A stretch of 36,433 bases of DNA from Bryobacterales bacterium (GCA_020852755.1 JADZAF010000148.1:1-36433); one strand, 5' to 3'; counted from the first letter of the stretch, positions 7,709 to 14,987 are shown. Program-made: numbers and translations. Notes: generated by a model from the sequence alone, not told the origin.

Positions 7709-10446
7709 AACGCTTCTCCGGCTGCGCGACCCACTTCGGCCACTTCGGCCCCGGCGCCGCGGGCGGCGGCCTGAATATCGGGCGCCAGGCGGCGGATCTT
7801 CAACTCCGCCGCGGCCGCCATGGCGCAGGCCACCAGCCAGGGATCTCCCGAGCGAATCAGTTCCCGGATCGCGTCCTCGGCGTCCTTCTGCCGGATCCCG
7901 AACAGGTCGTGGCCCCGCTCGACGGCGCTGCCGGAAGCGTCCAGCAAGGGCATCAGCACGCGCTTCAGCTGGCGGTCGAGCACGTTGTCGAGAAACTCCA
8001 GGGCGGCGGAGTACTGCTCGGCGCGGCGCAGGTTCACGGCCAGGTAAGCGGCGTACATTTCCTTGGGCGGATAGCGCAGGCCCAGGAGGCGGAACATGCG
8101 TTCCAGGGTCTGCTTCAACCGCTCCTCGATGCTGGAGGCCAGCAGGGCGGCGGCCGAGCGGCGGCGGCCGCGGGTCTCGCGAAAGGGCTCCAGGGCGGCC
8201 ATCAGCTCGAAGTAGTAGCGGGCCTCGTTCAGGATCTGCGTGGAGACGGATTCCTCGCCGTACCTGAGGCCGGGGGCCTCTTCGCGAAGGCGGTTCAGGG
8301 CCTTGAGGACGGCGCCGCGCACCAGCAGTTCCGGGTGGGCGATGGAGGCGAGCAGGGTATCCACACTGCGCTGTTCCGGGATGCGCGAGAGCACGCGCGG
8401 CACATGGCGGCGGACGGCCACCGGCAGGCTCTCGTCGCCCAGAATGTCGCCCAAGGTGCCGACGATCCGGGCGCCGTAGGCGGCTAGAGCGTCGATGGCC
8501 GCGCCGCGCAGCCGCGGGTGGGCAAGGTGGCGGCAGAGGGCGAACACGTAAGCGCGGTTCTTCAGTTGTCCGGCGGCGGTGGAGGCGGCCGCAGCCACCA
8601 TGGGATCGGGATCCTCGAGCAGGTGGTGAAGAGCCTCGGTGCCCTGATCGCCGGTGACGCCGAGGGCGATGGCGGCCAGGCGGCGCCGGCGCGGATCGGA
8701 ATCCTGGGAAGCACGGGAAATCCACTCATAGCTGACCACCTCCGACAGCGGCCCGTTCTGGGCGCCGGCCGCCTCCAGGGCCCCTTCGACCACCTCGCAG
8801 TCGGGGTGTTCGAGCAAGCCGGCGGCCAGACGGGCCGGATCCGGGGAGAGCGCCAGGAGGTATCCGACCGCCGCCTTGGTGGCTCCGTCCCGGGACGCTC
8901 CGGCCTGGACATCGGCCTGGGCCTGTTCGAGCAGGTCCGGCGAGGAGCGCTGCCGCGCGAGATCGTAGACCTTGCTGCGGACCTCGGTGGAAGGACTGGA
9001 GACCAGCTTGCGCAATTGCGGTTCCAGGGGATAGCCCGGTGCGTCGGCCAGAAGGGAGAGGGCGTAGGAAACCTGGCGCGGGGCGCCGCGGGCGATGGTC
9101 TCCTCCAGTAAAGCGATGGTGGCGGGATCGCCGACGTTGAGCCGTGCGCTGCTCAAGTCCAGGCGCTGGTTAGCCAGGCGCTTGCGGACGGTGGATACGT
9201 ATTCCTTTTTCGCGCGCTGCGACAGGATCATCCAGGCGGCGCAGAAGCCGATCACCAACCAGGCGATGTGGCGCGGGCTGGGATCCAGCCGCCAGGTGAT
9301 CAGGGCCAGGAGAATTCCGCCCAGCCCCCGGCCCATGCGGTCCACGAAGATGTCGACGAAGGCCTTGGTGCGGTTCTTCAGGTCGCCGGGCAGGGGCAGG
9401 TAGAGCAGCTCCATGCCGGTCCGGTTGAAGGTGTAGCGGGTGGCAGCCTCGGTGAGCCGGACCGAGCCGGTGGACCAGACGTTCGGAGCGAAGGCTGTCG
9501 CCAGGGAGCCCAGGGAGATGGCCACGGGCATGATCTGCAGGGTCCCGCCGACGCCCATGCGGTTGACCACGGCGGCGGTCAGGAAGAACTGGAGGACGAA
9601 GGTGATCAGGTTCAGATAGATGCCGTAGAAACTGCCGAAGAAGGCGGTCAACTCGTCGCCCTGGTAGGTTCTCTTGGCCATCCAGCTGAACTGGAACTCG
9701 ACCAGGACATCCACGATGTAAGTCAGTGTGATGATGGCGATGATGACCTGGAGATGCCGGTGGCGCCCAATGGCGCTGAGAATGTCGTGGAAGCGGAATT
9801 CGGCCTCTTCGGCCTCGGCTGCCCGCGCCGCCTGGAGCGAGACGCCCTTGGAGTAGACGGTGAGGCGAAACGCGCCGTAGGCCAGGATCACCATGACGGC
9901 GCTGATCAACATCAGGTTGTGGGTGCCGACGATCTGGACGGTGTAGGCGGTGAAAGTGCCGCCGAAGGCCGCGCCGATGACGGCGCCCAGGCCCAACAGG
10001 CCGTACAGGCGCTTGGCCTCGCGGGCGTCGAACACGTTAGCCGCGACCAGCCACCCCTGGGAAACCAGCACGATGCTGAAGAGGCTCACCCAGACGTTGA
10101 ACACGTACAGCATCCAGTTCAGGTTCAGGCCGATGAGCCACCACATGGCGACCAGGCAGGCCACGGCCAGGCCCATGGCCCAGGTGACGGCGGTGGCGAG
10201 CGAAGTGCGCAGCGCCAGCTTGGTATAGAAGTAGGCCAGCACTCCCCCGGCTGCGGCGATGAGGATATAAAGGAAGGGCAGCTTGTCGATGTCGAACTGG
10301 TTGAGGAACAGCGCCCGCGAAACGGGCTTCAGGATGTAATAGGCGAACAGGACAAACAGCAGGTAGAGCGACATCGACAGGGTGCGCAGGTACTCACCCT
10401 TTCGCACGTCGAAGGCGCGCCGCCACAGGGACTTAAGCTTACGCAT
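7651..10446 (-). CDS. NTT-type nucleotide (ATP/ADP) transporter fused to HEAT repeats
   Basis: 931 residues. The N-terminal half (about 1-420) has roughly 10-12 hydrophobic helices; phrases such as ILKPVSRALFLNQFDIDKLPFLYI, ANVFDAREAKRLYGLLGLGAVIGAAFGG and PLPGDLKNRTKAFVDIFVDRMGRGLGG are typical of the NTT/TLC nucleotide-exchange family. The C-terminal half (about 440-910) is a soluble alpha-solenoid with repeated HEAT-like helices (for example RRRLAAIALGVTGDQGTEALHHLLEDPDP). Family knowledge: NTTs of intracellular bacteria and plastids exchange ATP for ADP, and free-living bacteria also carry NTTs, some with HEAT fusions (from memory). The substrate here is unknown. The final 16 residues (from FGDRLHN) are encoded by palindromic repeat copy 1. 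It is first in a unit with CNB, kinase and regulator genes. Confidence 0.85.
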   Translation of the reverse strand: MRKLKSLWRRAFDVRKGEYLRTLSMSLYLLFVLFAYYILKPVSRALFLNQFDIDKLPFLYILIAAAGGVLAYFYTKLALRTSLATAVTWAMGLAVACLVAMWWLIGLNLNWMLYVFNVWVSLFSIVLVSQGWLVAANVFDAREAKRLYGLLGLGAVIGAAFGGTFTAYTVQIVGTHNLMLISAVMVILAYGAFRLTVYSKGVSLQAARAAEAEEAEFRFHDILSAIGRHRHLQVIIAIITLTYIVDVLVEFQFSWMAKRTYQGDELTAFFGSFYGIYLNLITFVLQFFLTAAVVNRMGVGGTLQIMPVAISLGSLATAFAPNVWSTGSVRLTEAATRYTFNRTGMELLYLPLPGDLKNRTKAFVDIFVDRMGRGLGGILLALITWRLDPSPRHIAWLVIGFCAAWMILSQRAKKEYVSTVRKRLANQRLDLSSARLNVGDPATIALLEETIARGAPRQVSYALSLLADAPGYPLEPQLRKLVSSPSTEVRSKVYDLARQRSSPDLLEQAQADVQAGASRDGATKAAVGYLLALSPDPARLAAGLLEHPDCEVVEGALEAAGAQNGPLSEVVSYEWISRASQDSDPRRRRLAAIALGVTGDQGTEALHHLLEDPDPMVAAAASTAAGQLKNRAYVFALCRHLAHPRLRGAAIDALAAYGARIVGTLGDILGDESLPVAVRRHVPRVLSRIPEQRSVDTLLASIAHPELLVRGAVLKALNRLREEAPGLRYGEESVSTQILNEARYYFELMAALEPFRETRGRRRSAAALLASSIEERLKQTLERMFRLLGLRYPPKEMYAAYLAVNLRRAEQYSAALEFLDNVLDRQLKRVLMPLLDASGSAVERGHDLFGIRQKDAEDAIRELIRSGDPWLVACAMAAAAELKIRRLAPDIQAAARGAGAEVAEVGRAAGEALGSFGDRLHNPQTGESGVR

Positions 10447-10459
10447 CGCGGCTGCCGCT

Positions 10460-10465
10460 AGATTA
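10460..10465 (-). promoter_or_regulatory. -10-like box upstream of the transporter gene
   Basis: TAATCT on the minus strand, 13 nt before the ATG at 10446. The predicted leader would be only about 7 nt, and no Shine-Dalgarno is visible. Weak -35. Confidence 0.4.
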
Positions 10466-10512
10466 GCACATCCCCTTGCGGGGACTCCGGGACCGGCCTG
10501 GAATCCGGGCGC

Positions 10513-10518
10513 TACACT
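10513..10518 (+). promoter_or_regulatory. -10-like box upstream of the DUF2520-panB-panC operon
   Basis: TACACT within GCGCTACACTGG, 23 nt before the ATG at 10542. A near-identical GCGCTACAGTGG precedes the methyltransferase on the other strand (14224-14229), suggesting a shared promoter style. No clear -35. Confidence 0.4.
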
Positions 10519-10541
10519 GGAAGGTGCCTCCCCGAGGCGGA

Positions 10542-11417
10542 ATGCCGGAAACGATTGGAATCGCGGGGACCGGACGGCTGGCCCAGGCCCTGGCCCGCCT
10601 GCTGGTGGACCAGGGTGCGCCGGTGGTGTGCATGGCGGGGCGGGATCCGGAGCGGACCCGGCGGGCGGCGGCCTTCGCGGGTGCGGGCGTGGAGCCGGCC
10701 GGGTATGAGGGCGTGTCCTGCCGCGCGGGCCGCTGGCTGATCGCGGTCAGCGACGCCGCGCTGCCGGAGGTGGCCGGGATGCTGGCCGCCGCGCATCCGC
10801 AGCCGGGAATCGCTCTGCACACCTGCGGGGCCCGGGACGAGAGCGCGCTGGCGGACCTGCGCGGGAGGGGCTTCGCCTGCGGCACGCTGCACCCGCTGCA
10901 GACCGTTTCGGATCCCCTGCAGGGGACGGCGGCGCTGCGCGGGGCGGCCTTTGCGGTTTCGGGCGACCCGGAGGCGCGGGAGTGGGCGGGGGAGATCGCC
11001 GGGTGGCTGGGCGGGACGGTGCTGGCGGTTCCGGGCGAGGCGCGGGCGCTCTACCATGCCGCGGCGGTGCTGGCGAGCAATTATCTGACGGCCCTGATCG
11101 ATGCCGCGCAGGGACTGCTGGCGCGGGCAGCGGGCGTGGATCGCGAGGAAGCCCTGCGCGGCCTGGCCCCGCTGATCCGGACGGCGGTGGACAACACGCT
11201 CGACCGCGGCCCGGCGGCGGCGCTTACCGGGCCGGTGGAGCGGGGCGATGCCGCCACCGTGACTGCCCACCTGCAGGCGCTGGCGGGCCAGCCGGAGGAG
11301 GACTTGTACCGGGCGGCGGGGCTGCACGCCCTGGACCTGGCCAGGCGGAAGGGCCTGGAGGGCGGGGCGGCGCAGCGGATCGAGGCAGTGCTACGAGGAA
11401 ACGGAAGCCGGCAATGA
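10542..11417 (+). CDS. Rossmann-like DUF2520 protein, candidate ketopantoate reductase of the pan operon
   Basis: 291 residues from the ATG at 10542, preceded by GAGGCGG. A reading frame open from 10476 would add 22 unlikely residues. The N-terminal dinucleotide-binding fold has GIAGTGRLAQALARLL near residues 6-21. The middle carries HTCGARDESAL and GTLHPLQTVSDP, and the C-terminal helical domain contains YHAAAVLASNYLTALIDAAQ. This is the Rossmann plus DUF2520 arrangement, related in fold to ketopantoate reductase and F420-dependent NADP reductases. Its stop overlaps the panB start by 4 nt (11414-11417), and panB overlaps panC likewise. PanE-type ketopantoate reductase is the missing step between PanB and PanC, so this protein may supply it (inference). 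Confidence 0.8.
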   Translation: MPETIGIAGTGRLAQALARLLVDQGAPVVCMAGRDPERTRRAAAFAGAGVEPAGYEGVSCRAGRWLIAVSDAALPEVAGMLAAAHPQPGIALHTCGARDESALADLRGRGFACGTLHPLQTVSDPLQGTAALRGAAFAVSGDPEAREWAGEIAGWLGGTVLAVPGEARALYHAAAVLASNYLTALIDAAQGLLARAAGVDREEALRGLAPLIRTAVDNTLDRGPAAALTGPVERGDAATVTAHLQALAGQPEEDLYRAAGLHALDLARRKGLEGGAAQRIEAVLRGNGSRQ

Positions 11418-12232
11418 ACAAGCAGGAGCGTGCCATACGCATACCCGACCTGGCCGCCAGGAAACGGCGCGGGGAGAAGATCACCATGCTGACGGCCTAC
11501 GACGCGGCCATGGCGCGTCTGCTGGACCGGGCCGGCATCGACGTTATCCTGGTGGGCGATTCGCTGGGGATGGTCGTGATGGGGGAGGAGAACACCCTGA
11601 GGGTGACCCTGGACGACATGGTGCATCACACCCGGGCGGTGAGGAACGGAACGAAGCGGGCGCTGGTGATCGCGGACATGCCCTTCCTGACGTACCAGAC
11701 TTGCGTGGCCGATGCGGTGCGCAACGCCGGGCGGCTGGTGCAGGAGGGCGGAGCGGCGGCGGTGAAACTGGAGGGCGGGCAGGCGGTGGCCGAGGTAGTG
11801 TCGCGGCTGGTGGAGATCGGCATTCCGGTGATGGGACATATCGGGCTGACGCCGCAGTCGGTTCACAAGCTGGGGGGTTTCCGCCGGATGGGCCGGCGGC
11901 CCGACGAGGTAGAGCAGATGCTGGAGGATGCCCGGACACTGGAGAAGTCGGGAGCCTTCGCGGTGGTGCTGGAATCCATTCCCGAGGAGACGGCGGCAGG
12001 CATCACGGCCGAGCTTTCGATTCCCACCATCGGGATCGGAGCGGGGCCGTACTGCGACGGGCAGGTGCTGGTGAGCTACGACGCTTTCGGCCTGTTCGAG
12101 GAAGGGGCGCCGCCCTTCGTGAAGGTCTATGCCCGTCTGGGGGATGCGATTGTGGAAGCTACCCGGGAGTACATCGCGGACGTGGAGAGCGGGCGCTATC
12201 CGGCCGCGGAGGCGAAAAGGGCGGCGCGATGA
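11414..12232 (+). CDS. panB: 3-methyl-2-oxobutanoate hydroxymethyltransferase (PanB)
   Basis: Catalyses transfer of a hydroxymethyl group from 5,10-methylene-tetrahydrofolate to alpha-ketoisovalerate, giving ketopantoate, the first step of pantothenate synthesis. The 272 residues match the usual length. Active-site signatures are all present: VGDSLGM with D49, IADMPFLTY with D88, VKLEGG with K118 and E120, and LESIPEE with E187. The start at 11414 overlaps the DUF2520 stop (ATGA); the same frame is open far upstream, but that part has no PanB similarity. The stop overlaps panC by 4 nt. Cytosolic; one co-translated three-gene operon. Confidence 0.97.
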   Translation: MNKQERAIRIPDLAARKRRGEKITMLTAYDAAMARLLDRAGIDVILVGDSLGMVVMGEENTLRVTLDDMVHHTRAVRNGTKRALVIADMPFLTYQTCVADAVRNAGRLVQEGGAAAVKLEGGQAVAEVVSRLVEIGIPVMGHIGLTPQSVHKLGGFRRMGRRPDEVEQMLEDARTLEKSGAFAVVLESIPEETAAGITAELSIPTIGIGAGPYCDGQVLVSYDAFGLFEEGAPPFVKVYARLGDAIVEATREYIADVESGRYPAAEAKRAAR

Positions 12233-13086
12233 CGGCGGCGCTGCTTTCGACGATCGCGGAGGTGCGGCAGGCGGCGGCAAAGGCGCGGCGCGGCGGCGCG
12301 GCAGTCGGGCTGGTGCCCACCATGGGCGCGCTGCACGCGGGTCACGGCGCGTTGATCGAGAAGGCTCGGGGGGAATGCGGCTTCACGGTAGTGAGCGTGT
12401 TCGTGAATCCTATCCAGTTCGACCGCGGCGACGATTACGAGCGCTATCCGCGCACGCTTGCCGCCGACCGGGAGTTCTGCGGTGGACTGGGCGTGGACGC
12501 GGTGTTCGCCCCGGGCATGGAAGAGATGTACCCGCGGCCGCAGTTGACCTTCGTGGAAGTGCCCGCGCTATCGGCCGGGCTGTGCGGCGCGTTCCGGCCG
12601 GGGCACTTCCGGGGCGTGGCCACGGTGGTGGCCAAGCTGCTGCATATCGTACAGCCGGACCGGGCCTATTTCGGGGAGAAGGACGCGCAGCAACTGGCGG
12701 TGATCGAGCGGATGGTGAGCGACTTGAACCTGCCGGTGACCATCGTGCCGGTTCCCACGGTGCGCGAAGCGGACGGGCTGGCGCTGAGTTCGCGCAACCG
12801 GCGGTTGAGCGCGCAGGAGCGGGAGGCGGCCCCTCTGCTCTACCGGGCGCTGCTGGCCGCGGCGGAGGCCATACAGGGCGGCTGCTCCTCGGGGGAGGCG
12901 GTGAAGCGGAACGCGCTGGCGGTGCTGGACGGGGAGCCGCGCATCCGGGTGGAGTACCTGGAAGTGGTGGATCCGGGGACGCTGGAGCCGGCCGCCGCGA
13001 TTACCGGCCCGGTACGGGTGCTGGTGGCGGCGTGGCTGGGGGAGACGCGGCTGATCGACAACCTGCTATGCGCGCCCGGGCATTAG
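12229..13086 (+). CDS. panC: Pantoate-beta-alanine ligase (PanC)
   Basis: Condenses pantoate with beta-alanine using ATP to give pantothenate. The 285 residues are normal for the family. Signatures: PTMGALHAGH (30-39, the HIGH-like ATP motif), VFVNPIQF (57-64), RPGHFRGVATVV (123-134), FGEKDAQQ (148-155) and SSRNRRLS (187-194, the KMSKS counterpart). The ATG at 12229 overlaps panB by 4 nt; an in-frame extension back to 11701 is only the open alternate frame of panB. The TAG stop shares its last G with the first base of palindromic repeat copy 2, which probably ends the operon transcript. Confidence 0.97.
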   Translation: MTAALLSTIAEVRQAAAKARRGGAAVGLVPTMGALHAGHGALIEKARGECGFTVVSVFVNPIQFDRGDDYERYPRTLAADREFCGGLGVDAVFAPGMEEMYPRPQLTFVEVPALSAGLCGAFRPGHFRGVATVVAKLLHIVQPDRAYFGEKDAQQLAVIERMVSDLNLPVTIVPVPTVREADGLALSSRNRRLSAQEREAAPLLYRALLAAAEAIQGGCSSGEAVKRNALAVLDGEPRIRVEYLEVVDPGTLEPAAAITGPVRVLVAAWLGETRLIDNLLCAPGH

Positions 13087-13151
13087 TTTCGGTGACAGGC
13101 TACACAACCCCCGGCCTTGAGTTTGGGGGTTGTGTAGCCTGTCACCGAAAC
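13086..13151. repeat. Long palindromic repeat, copy 2 (between convergent genes)
   Basis: Perfect inverted repeat: 27-nt arms at 13086-13112 and 13125-13151 with a 12-nt loop. The arm begins GTTTCGGTGACAGGCTACAC and ends AACCCCC. It lies between convergent genes and touches both stop codons: the panC TAG ends on its first base, and the minus-strand DUF1772-like gene ends in TTTCGGTGA inside the right arm. It is well placed to be a bidirectional terminator. Confidence 0.97.
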
Positions 13152-13591
13152 CCGGAGGACTGAAGGGAGAGGAAGGCCGCAAGCTGGAGGAAGAAGCGCG
13201 CCAGATGGGTGTACTCCCATTGGTTGCGGAGGCGCACCCAATCGGCGGGCGGGTTTTCCAGGGGCCACTGCTTCATGGCAAGGTTGGCCGGGTTCACCCA
13301 GATCCACCAGGCGGCGTGAGCCATGACGAGAGCGACGGCGCCCAGCATAGCCCAGCGGAACGAGGATTGCCGCCCGCGGAGCAGAACGGCCAGGCCAATG
13401 GCGGCCAGGACCGCGCCTACGTCCACGAACGCGCCGATAGTCCCGAAGCCCCAGTAGAGGGTGCGATGCAGCATGAGGTAGAGGGCGGCATCGTACTCGA
13501 GCTTGGGCGGCAGTTCGAGCGCGTGGGCGAAGGCCATCCCGAGGGTCAGGGCGGTGAGGGTCAGGGTCACGAAACGCCAGGCACGAATCAT
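13142..13591 (-). CDS. DUF1772 (anthrone oxygenase)-like small membrane protein
   Basis: 149 residues with four hydrophobic helices (about 8-25, 45-70, 80-98 and 128-145). The loop NPANLAMKQWPLENPPADWVRLRNQWE followed by YTHLARF carries the Asn/Trp/Arg/His pattern I associate with DUF1772. The biochemical role in bacteria is not established. Its start overlaps the stop of the methyltransferase gene by 4 nt (13588-13591), so the two are probably co-translated, which hints at joint action on a small lipophilic substrate (inference). The last two codons and stop (FR-TGA) lie inside the right arm of palindromic repeat copy 2. Confidence 0.7.
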   Translation of the reverse strand: MIRAWRFVTLTLTALTLGMAFAHALELPPKLEYDAALYLMLHRTLYWGFGTIGAFVDVGAVLAAIGLAVLLRGRQSSFRWAMLGAVALVMAHAAWWIWVNPANLAMKQWPLENPPADWVRLRNQWEYTHLARFFLQLAAFLSLQSSGFR

Positions 13592-14211
13592 GGTTTCACT
13601 CCCACATACGCACGCGCGAACAGGCGGGCGATTCCGTATAGCGGCTGCGCACGGACGCGGGTGAGGCCCGCCTGTTTCAGCCAGCCGAGCAGCGCGGCTT
13701 TCGGGTAGGGGCTGTAGCCGTACTTGAGGCGGAACCAGTGATCGGGAGCGCCGCGGCGGGTGGCTACCAGGACCAGGGGCCTGCCCGGACGGAGAACGCG
13801 CGCCATTTCACGAACGGCGTCCAGCGGCTCGGGCACGTGCTCGAGGACCAGGCCGCTGAGCACGAGATCCATCCGCGCTTCGGGATAGGGCAGGCGGGAG
13901 ATGCTGGACAGGGCCAGCCGCGCGGGGACGCCTCGACGGAGGAACTTGGCCCGGGCCATGGCCAGGAGGTTCGGGGAGAGGTCGATGGCGTGGATTTCGG
14001 CGGCGGCCGGGCCGAGATCCAGAAAGGATTCGATCAGCAGGCCGGCGCCGGTTCCGCAATCGAGCACGCGGAGCGGGCCGGGGAGAAGGCCCTCGCGTTT
14101 CAGGCCGTCCAGCAGCCGGACGTAGGCCGGGTGGTAGGCCAGGCGATACAGGCGGGAATCCCAGTAACCGGCGTTGCGGTCGTAGACCCGGGCCAGTTTC
14201 CTCTCAGGCAC
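13588..14211 (-). CDS. SAM-dependent methyltransferase (class I, ubiE/type 11 fold)
   Basis: 207 residues from a GTG at 14211 (VPERKLARVYDRNAGYWD). The frame stays open to 14436, but that extension runs through the divergent cspA leader and looks non-coding. Motif I is LDCGTGAGLLIE; the acidic residue after beta-2 is in IHAIDLSPNLL; motif post-II is MDLVLSGLVLEHVPEP; motif III follows in REMARVLRPGRPLVLVATRR. The fold fits Methyltransf_11/25 enzymes acting on quinones, lipids or other small molecules; the substrate is not deducible. A TACAGT box ends 12 nt before the GTG and no Shine-Dalgarno is visible, so the mRNA may have almost no leader. It is coupled by a 4-nt overlap to the DUF1772-like gene. 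Confidence 0.8.
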   Translation of the reverse strand: MPERKLARVYDRNAGYWDSRLYRLAYHPAYVRLLDGLKREGLLPGPLRVLDCGTGAGLLIESFLDLGPAAAEIHAIDLSPNLLAMARAKFLRRGVPARLALSSISRLPYPEARMDLVLSGLVLEHVPEPLDAVREMARVLRPGRPLVLVATRRGAPDHWFRLKYGYSPYPKAALLGWLKQAGLTRVRAQPLYGIARLFARAYVGVKP

Positions 14212-14223
14212 GTTTCTGTCACC

Positions 14224-14229
14224 ACTGTA
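14224..14229 (-). promoter_or_regulatory. -10-like box upstream of the methyltransferase
   Basis: TACAGT on the minus strand within GCGCTACAGTGG, 12 nt before the GTG start. It implies a leader of about 5 nt. No clear -35. Confidence 0.4.
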
Positions 14230-14308
14230 GCGCAGGGGCACGGGAGCGCAAATCCAGGGCTGTTCGCGATTGTGAAGCGGACGTCGATGGGCGGGTTTCG
14301 GCGCGCGG

Positions 14309-14314
14309 TATAAT
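14309..14314 (+). promoter_or_regulatory. -10 box of the cspA promoter
   Basis: Perfect TATAAT, 121 nt before the cspA ATG. Predicted transcription start is about 14321, giving a leader of about 115 nt, long for a small gene but usual for cold-shock genes. The -35 region is not recognisable. Confidence 0.5.
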
Positions 14315-14366
14315 AACCCTGCGTTTGACTCCGCCATTGCGCTTCTGCAACTATTGACGACACGGA

Positions 14367-14397
14367 GGGGTTGTCGTTCCAGGAGGGCGGCAACCCC
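14367..14397 (+). promoter_or_regulatory. Hairpin in the cspA leader
   Basis: GGGGTTG (14367-14373) pairs with CAACCCC (14391-14397) and is followed by TTT. The loop holds AGGAGGG, a decoy ribosome-binding-site-like sequence, while the true AGGAG lies at 14427-14431. The structure could act in temperature-dependent translation or as an attenuator; this is inference from position. Confidence 0.5.
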
Positions 14398-14435
14398 TTT
14401 GGTTTGTGCGACGTTTTTGTATATCGAGGAGTGCA

Positions 14436-14642
14436 ATGAAAGAAACGGGTACCGTCAAGTGGTTTAACGCGGCGAAGGGATATGGTTTCATTCAGCGGGA
14501 AAATGGTGATGACGTCTTTGTGCATTTTTCGGCTATTCAGTCGGAAGGCTATCGCAAGCTGGATGGAGGAGACCGGGTCGCATTCGAGGTAACACAGGGA
14601 CCGAAAGGGCTGCAGGCTGCCAACGTAACTTTGGAGGCCTGA
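14436..14642 (+). CDS. cspA: Cold-shock protein (CspA family)
   Basis: 68-residue single cold-shock domain that binds single-stranded RNA/DNA and melts RNA structure. RNP1 is KGYGFIQ and RNP2 is VFVHFSAI; the strand [16 protein letters not shown] is family-typical. I chose the ATG at 14436 because AGGAG lies 4 nt upstream (14427-14431); the ATG at 14406 would give a non-family N-terminus. It has a TATAAT promoter and a structured leader of roughly 115 nt. infA follows 70 bp downstream after a strong hairpin, so both may share a transcript. Which csp paralog this is cannot be told from sequence alone. Confidence 0.96.
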   Translation: MKETGTVKWFNAAKGYGFIQRENGDDVFVHFSAIQSEGYRKLDGGDRVAFEVTQGPKGLQAANVTLEA

Positions 14643-14658
14643 ACCAGCCGGACAAGAT

Positions 14659-14697
14659 GGACGCAAGCGCCGGCCCGGGAGGGCGGCCGGCGCGTCC
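14659..14697 (+). terminator. Strong hairpin between cspA and infA
   Basis: GCGCCGGC (14667-14674) pairs with GCCGGCGC (14686-14693), and the outer GGAC/GTCC (14659-14662 with 14694-14697) extends it. It is followed by TTGG rather than a T run. It could be a partial terminator or a stabilising 3' end for the cspA message, reducing read-through into infA. Confidence 0.5.
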
Positions 14698-14712
14698 TTG
14701 GAAGGAGATTTG

Positions 14713-14931
14713 ATGAGCAAGGAAGACAATATCGAAGTACAGGGGGTGGTTCTGGAGAAGTTTCCCAGCGGGTTGTTCAGTGTGCAGTTGGATCATGACC
14801 GGGTAGTGCTGGCCCATCTGGCGGGGCGCCTGCGGCGCAACCGCATCCGGGTTCTGGCCGGCGATCGTGTCACCCTGGAGCTGTCGCCTTACGATTTGAC
14901 CAAGGGCAGGATCACGTTTCGCCACCGGTAG
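14713..14931 (+). CDS. infA: Translation initiation factor IF-1
   Basis: 72 residues, exactly the normal IF-1 length. One OB-fold (S1-like) domain: MSKEDNIEVQGVVLEK at the start, VLAHLAGRLRRNRIRVLAGDRV in the middle and the conserved ELSPYDLTKGRITFR end. It binds the A site of the 30S subunit during initiation. The ATG at 14713 follows GAAGGAG (14701-14707) at good spacing; the earlier in-frame ATG at 14698 overlaps that site and is unlikely. HLAGRL replaces the more usual HISGKM, a mild divergence. It sits next to cspA, a fold relative, instead of in a ribosomal-protein operon. Confidence 0.95.
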   Translation: MSKEDNIEVQGVVLEKFPSGLFSVQLDHDRVVLAHLAGRLRRNRIRVLAGDRVTLELSPYDLTKGRITFRHR

Positions 14932-14981
14932 CCGCGGGGCCTTGTGCGCTCCCGGCCTCCCTTTCCGTCGGGTTCCCCCAC

Positions 14982-14987
14982 TATAAT
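14982..14987 (+). promoter_or_regulatory. -10 box upstream of the UDP-GlcNAc 2-epimerase gene
   Basis: Perfect TATAAT, 16 nt before the ATG at 15004. The predicted leader is about 9 nt and no Shine-Dalgarno precedes the start. No convincing -35. Confidence 0.5.

Noticed and set aside
11701..12228. Upstream in-frame extension of panC
   Set aside because: It is the alternate frame of panB; PanC similarity begins at the ATG at 12229, overlapping the panB stop.
14212..14436. 75-codon N-terminal extension of the methyltransferase
   Set aside because: It crosses the cspA promoter and leader and has no methyltransferase features; the GTG at 14211 starts the conserved region.
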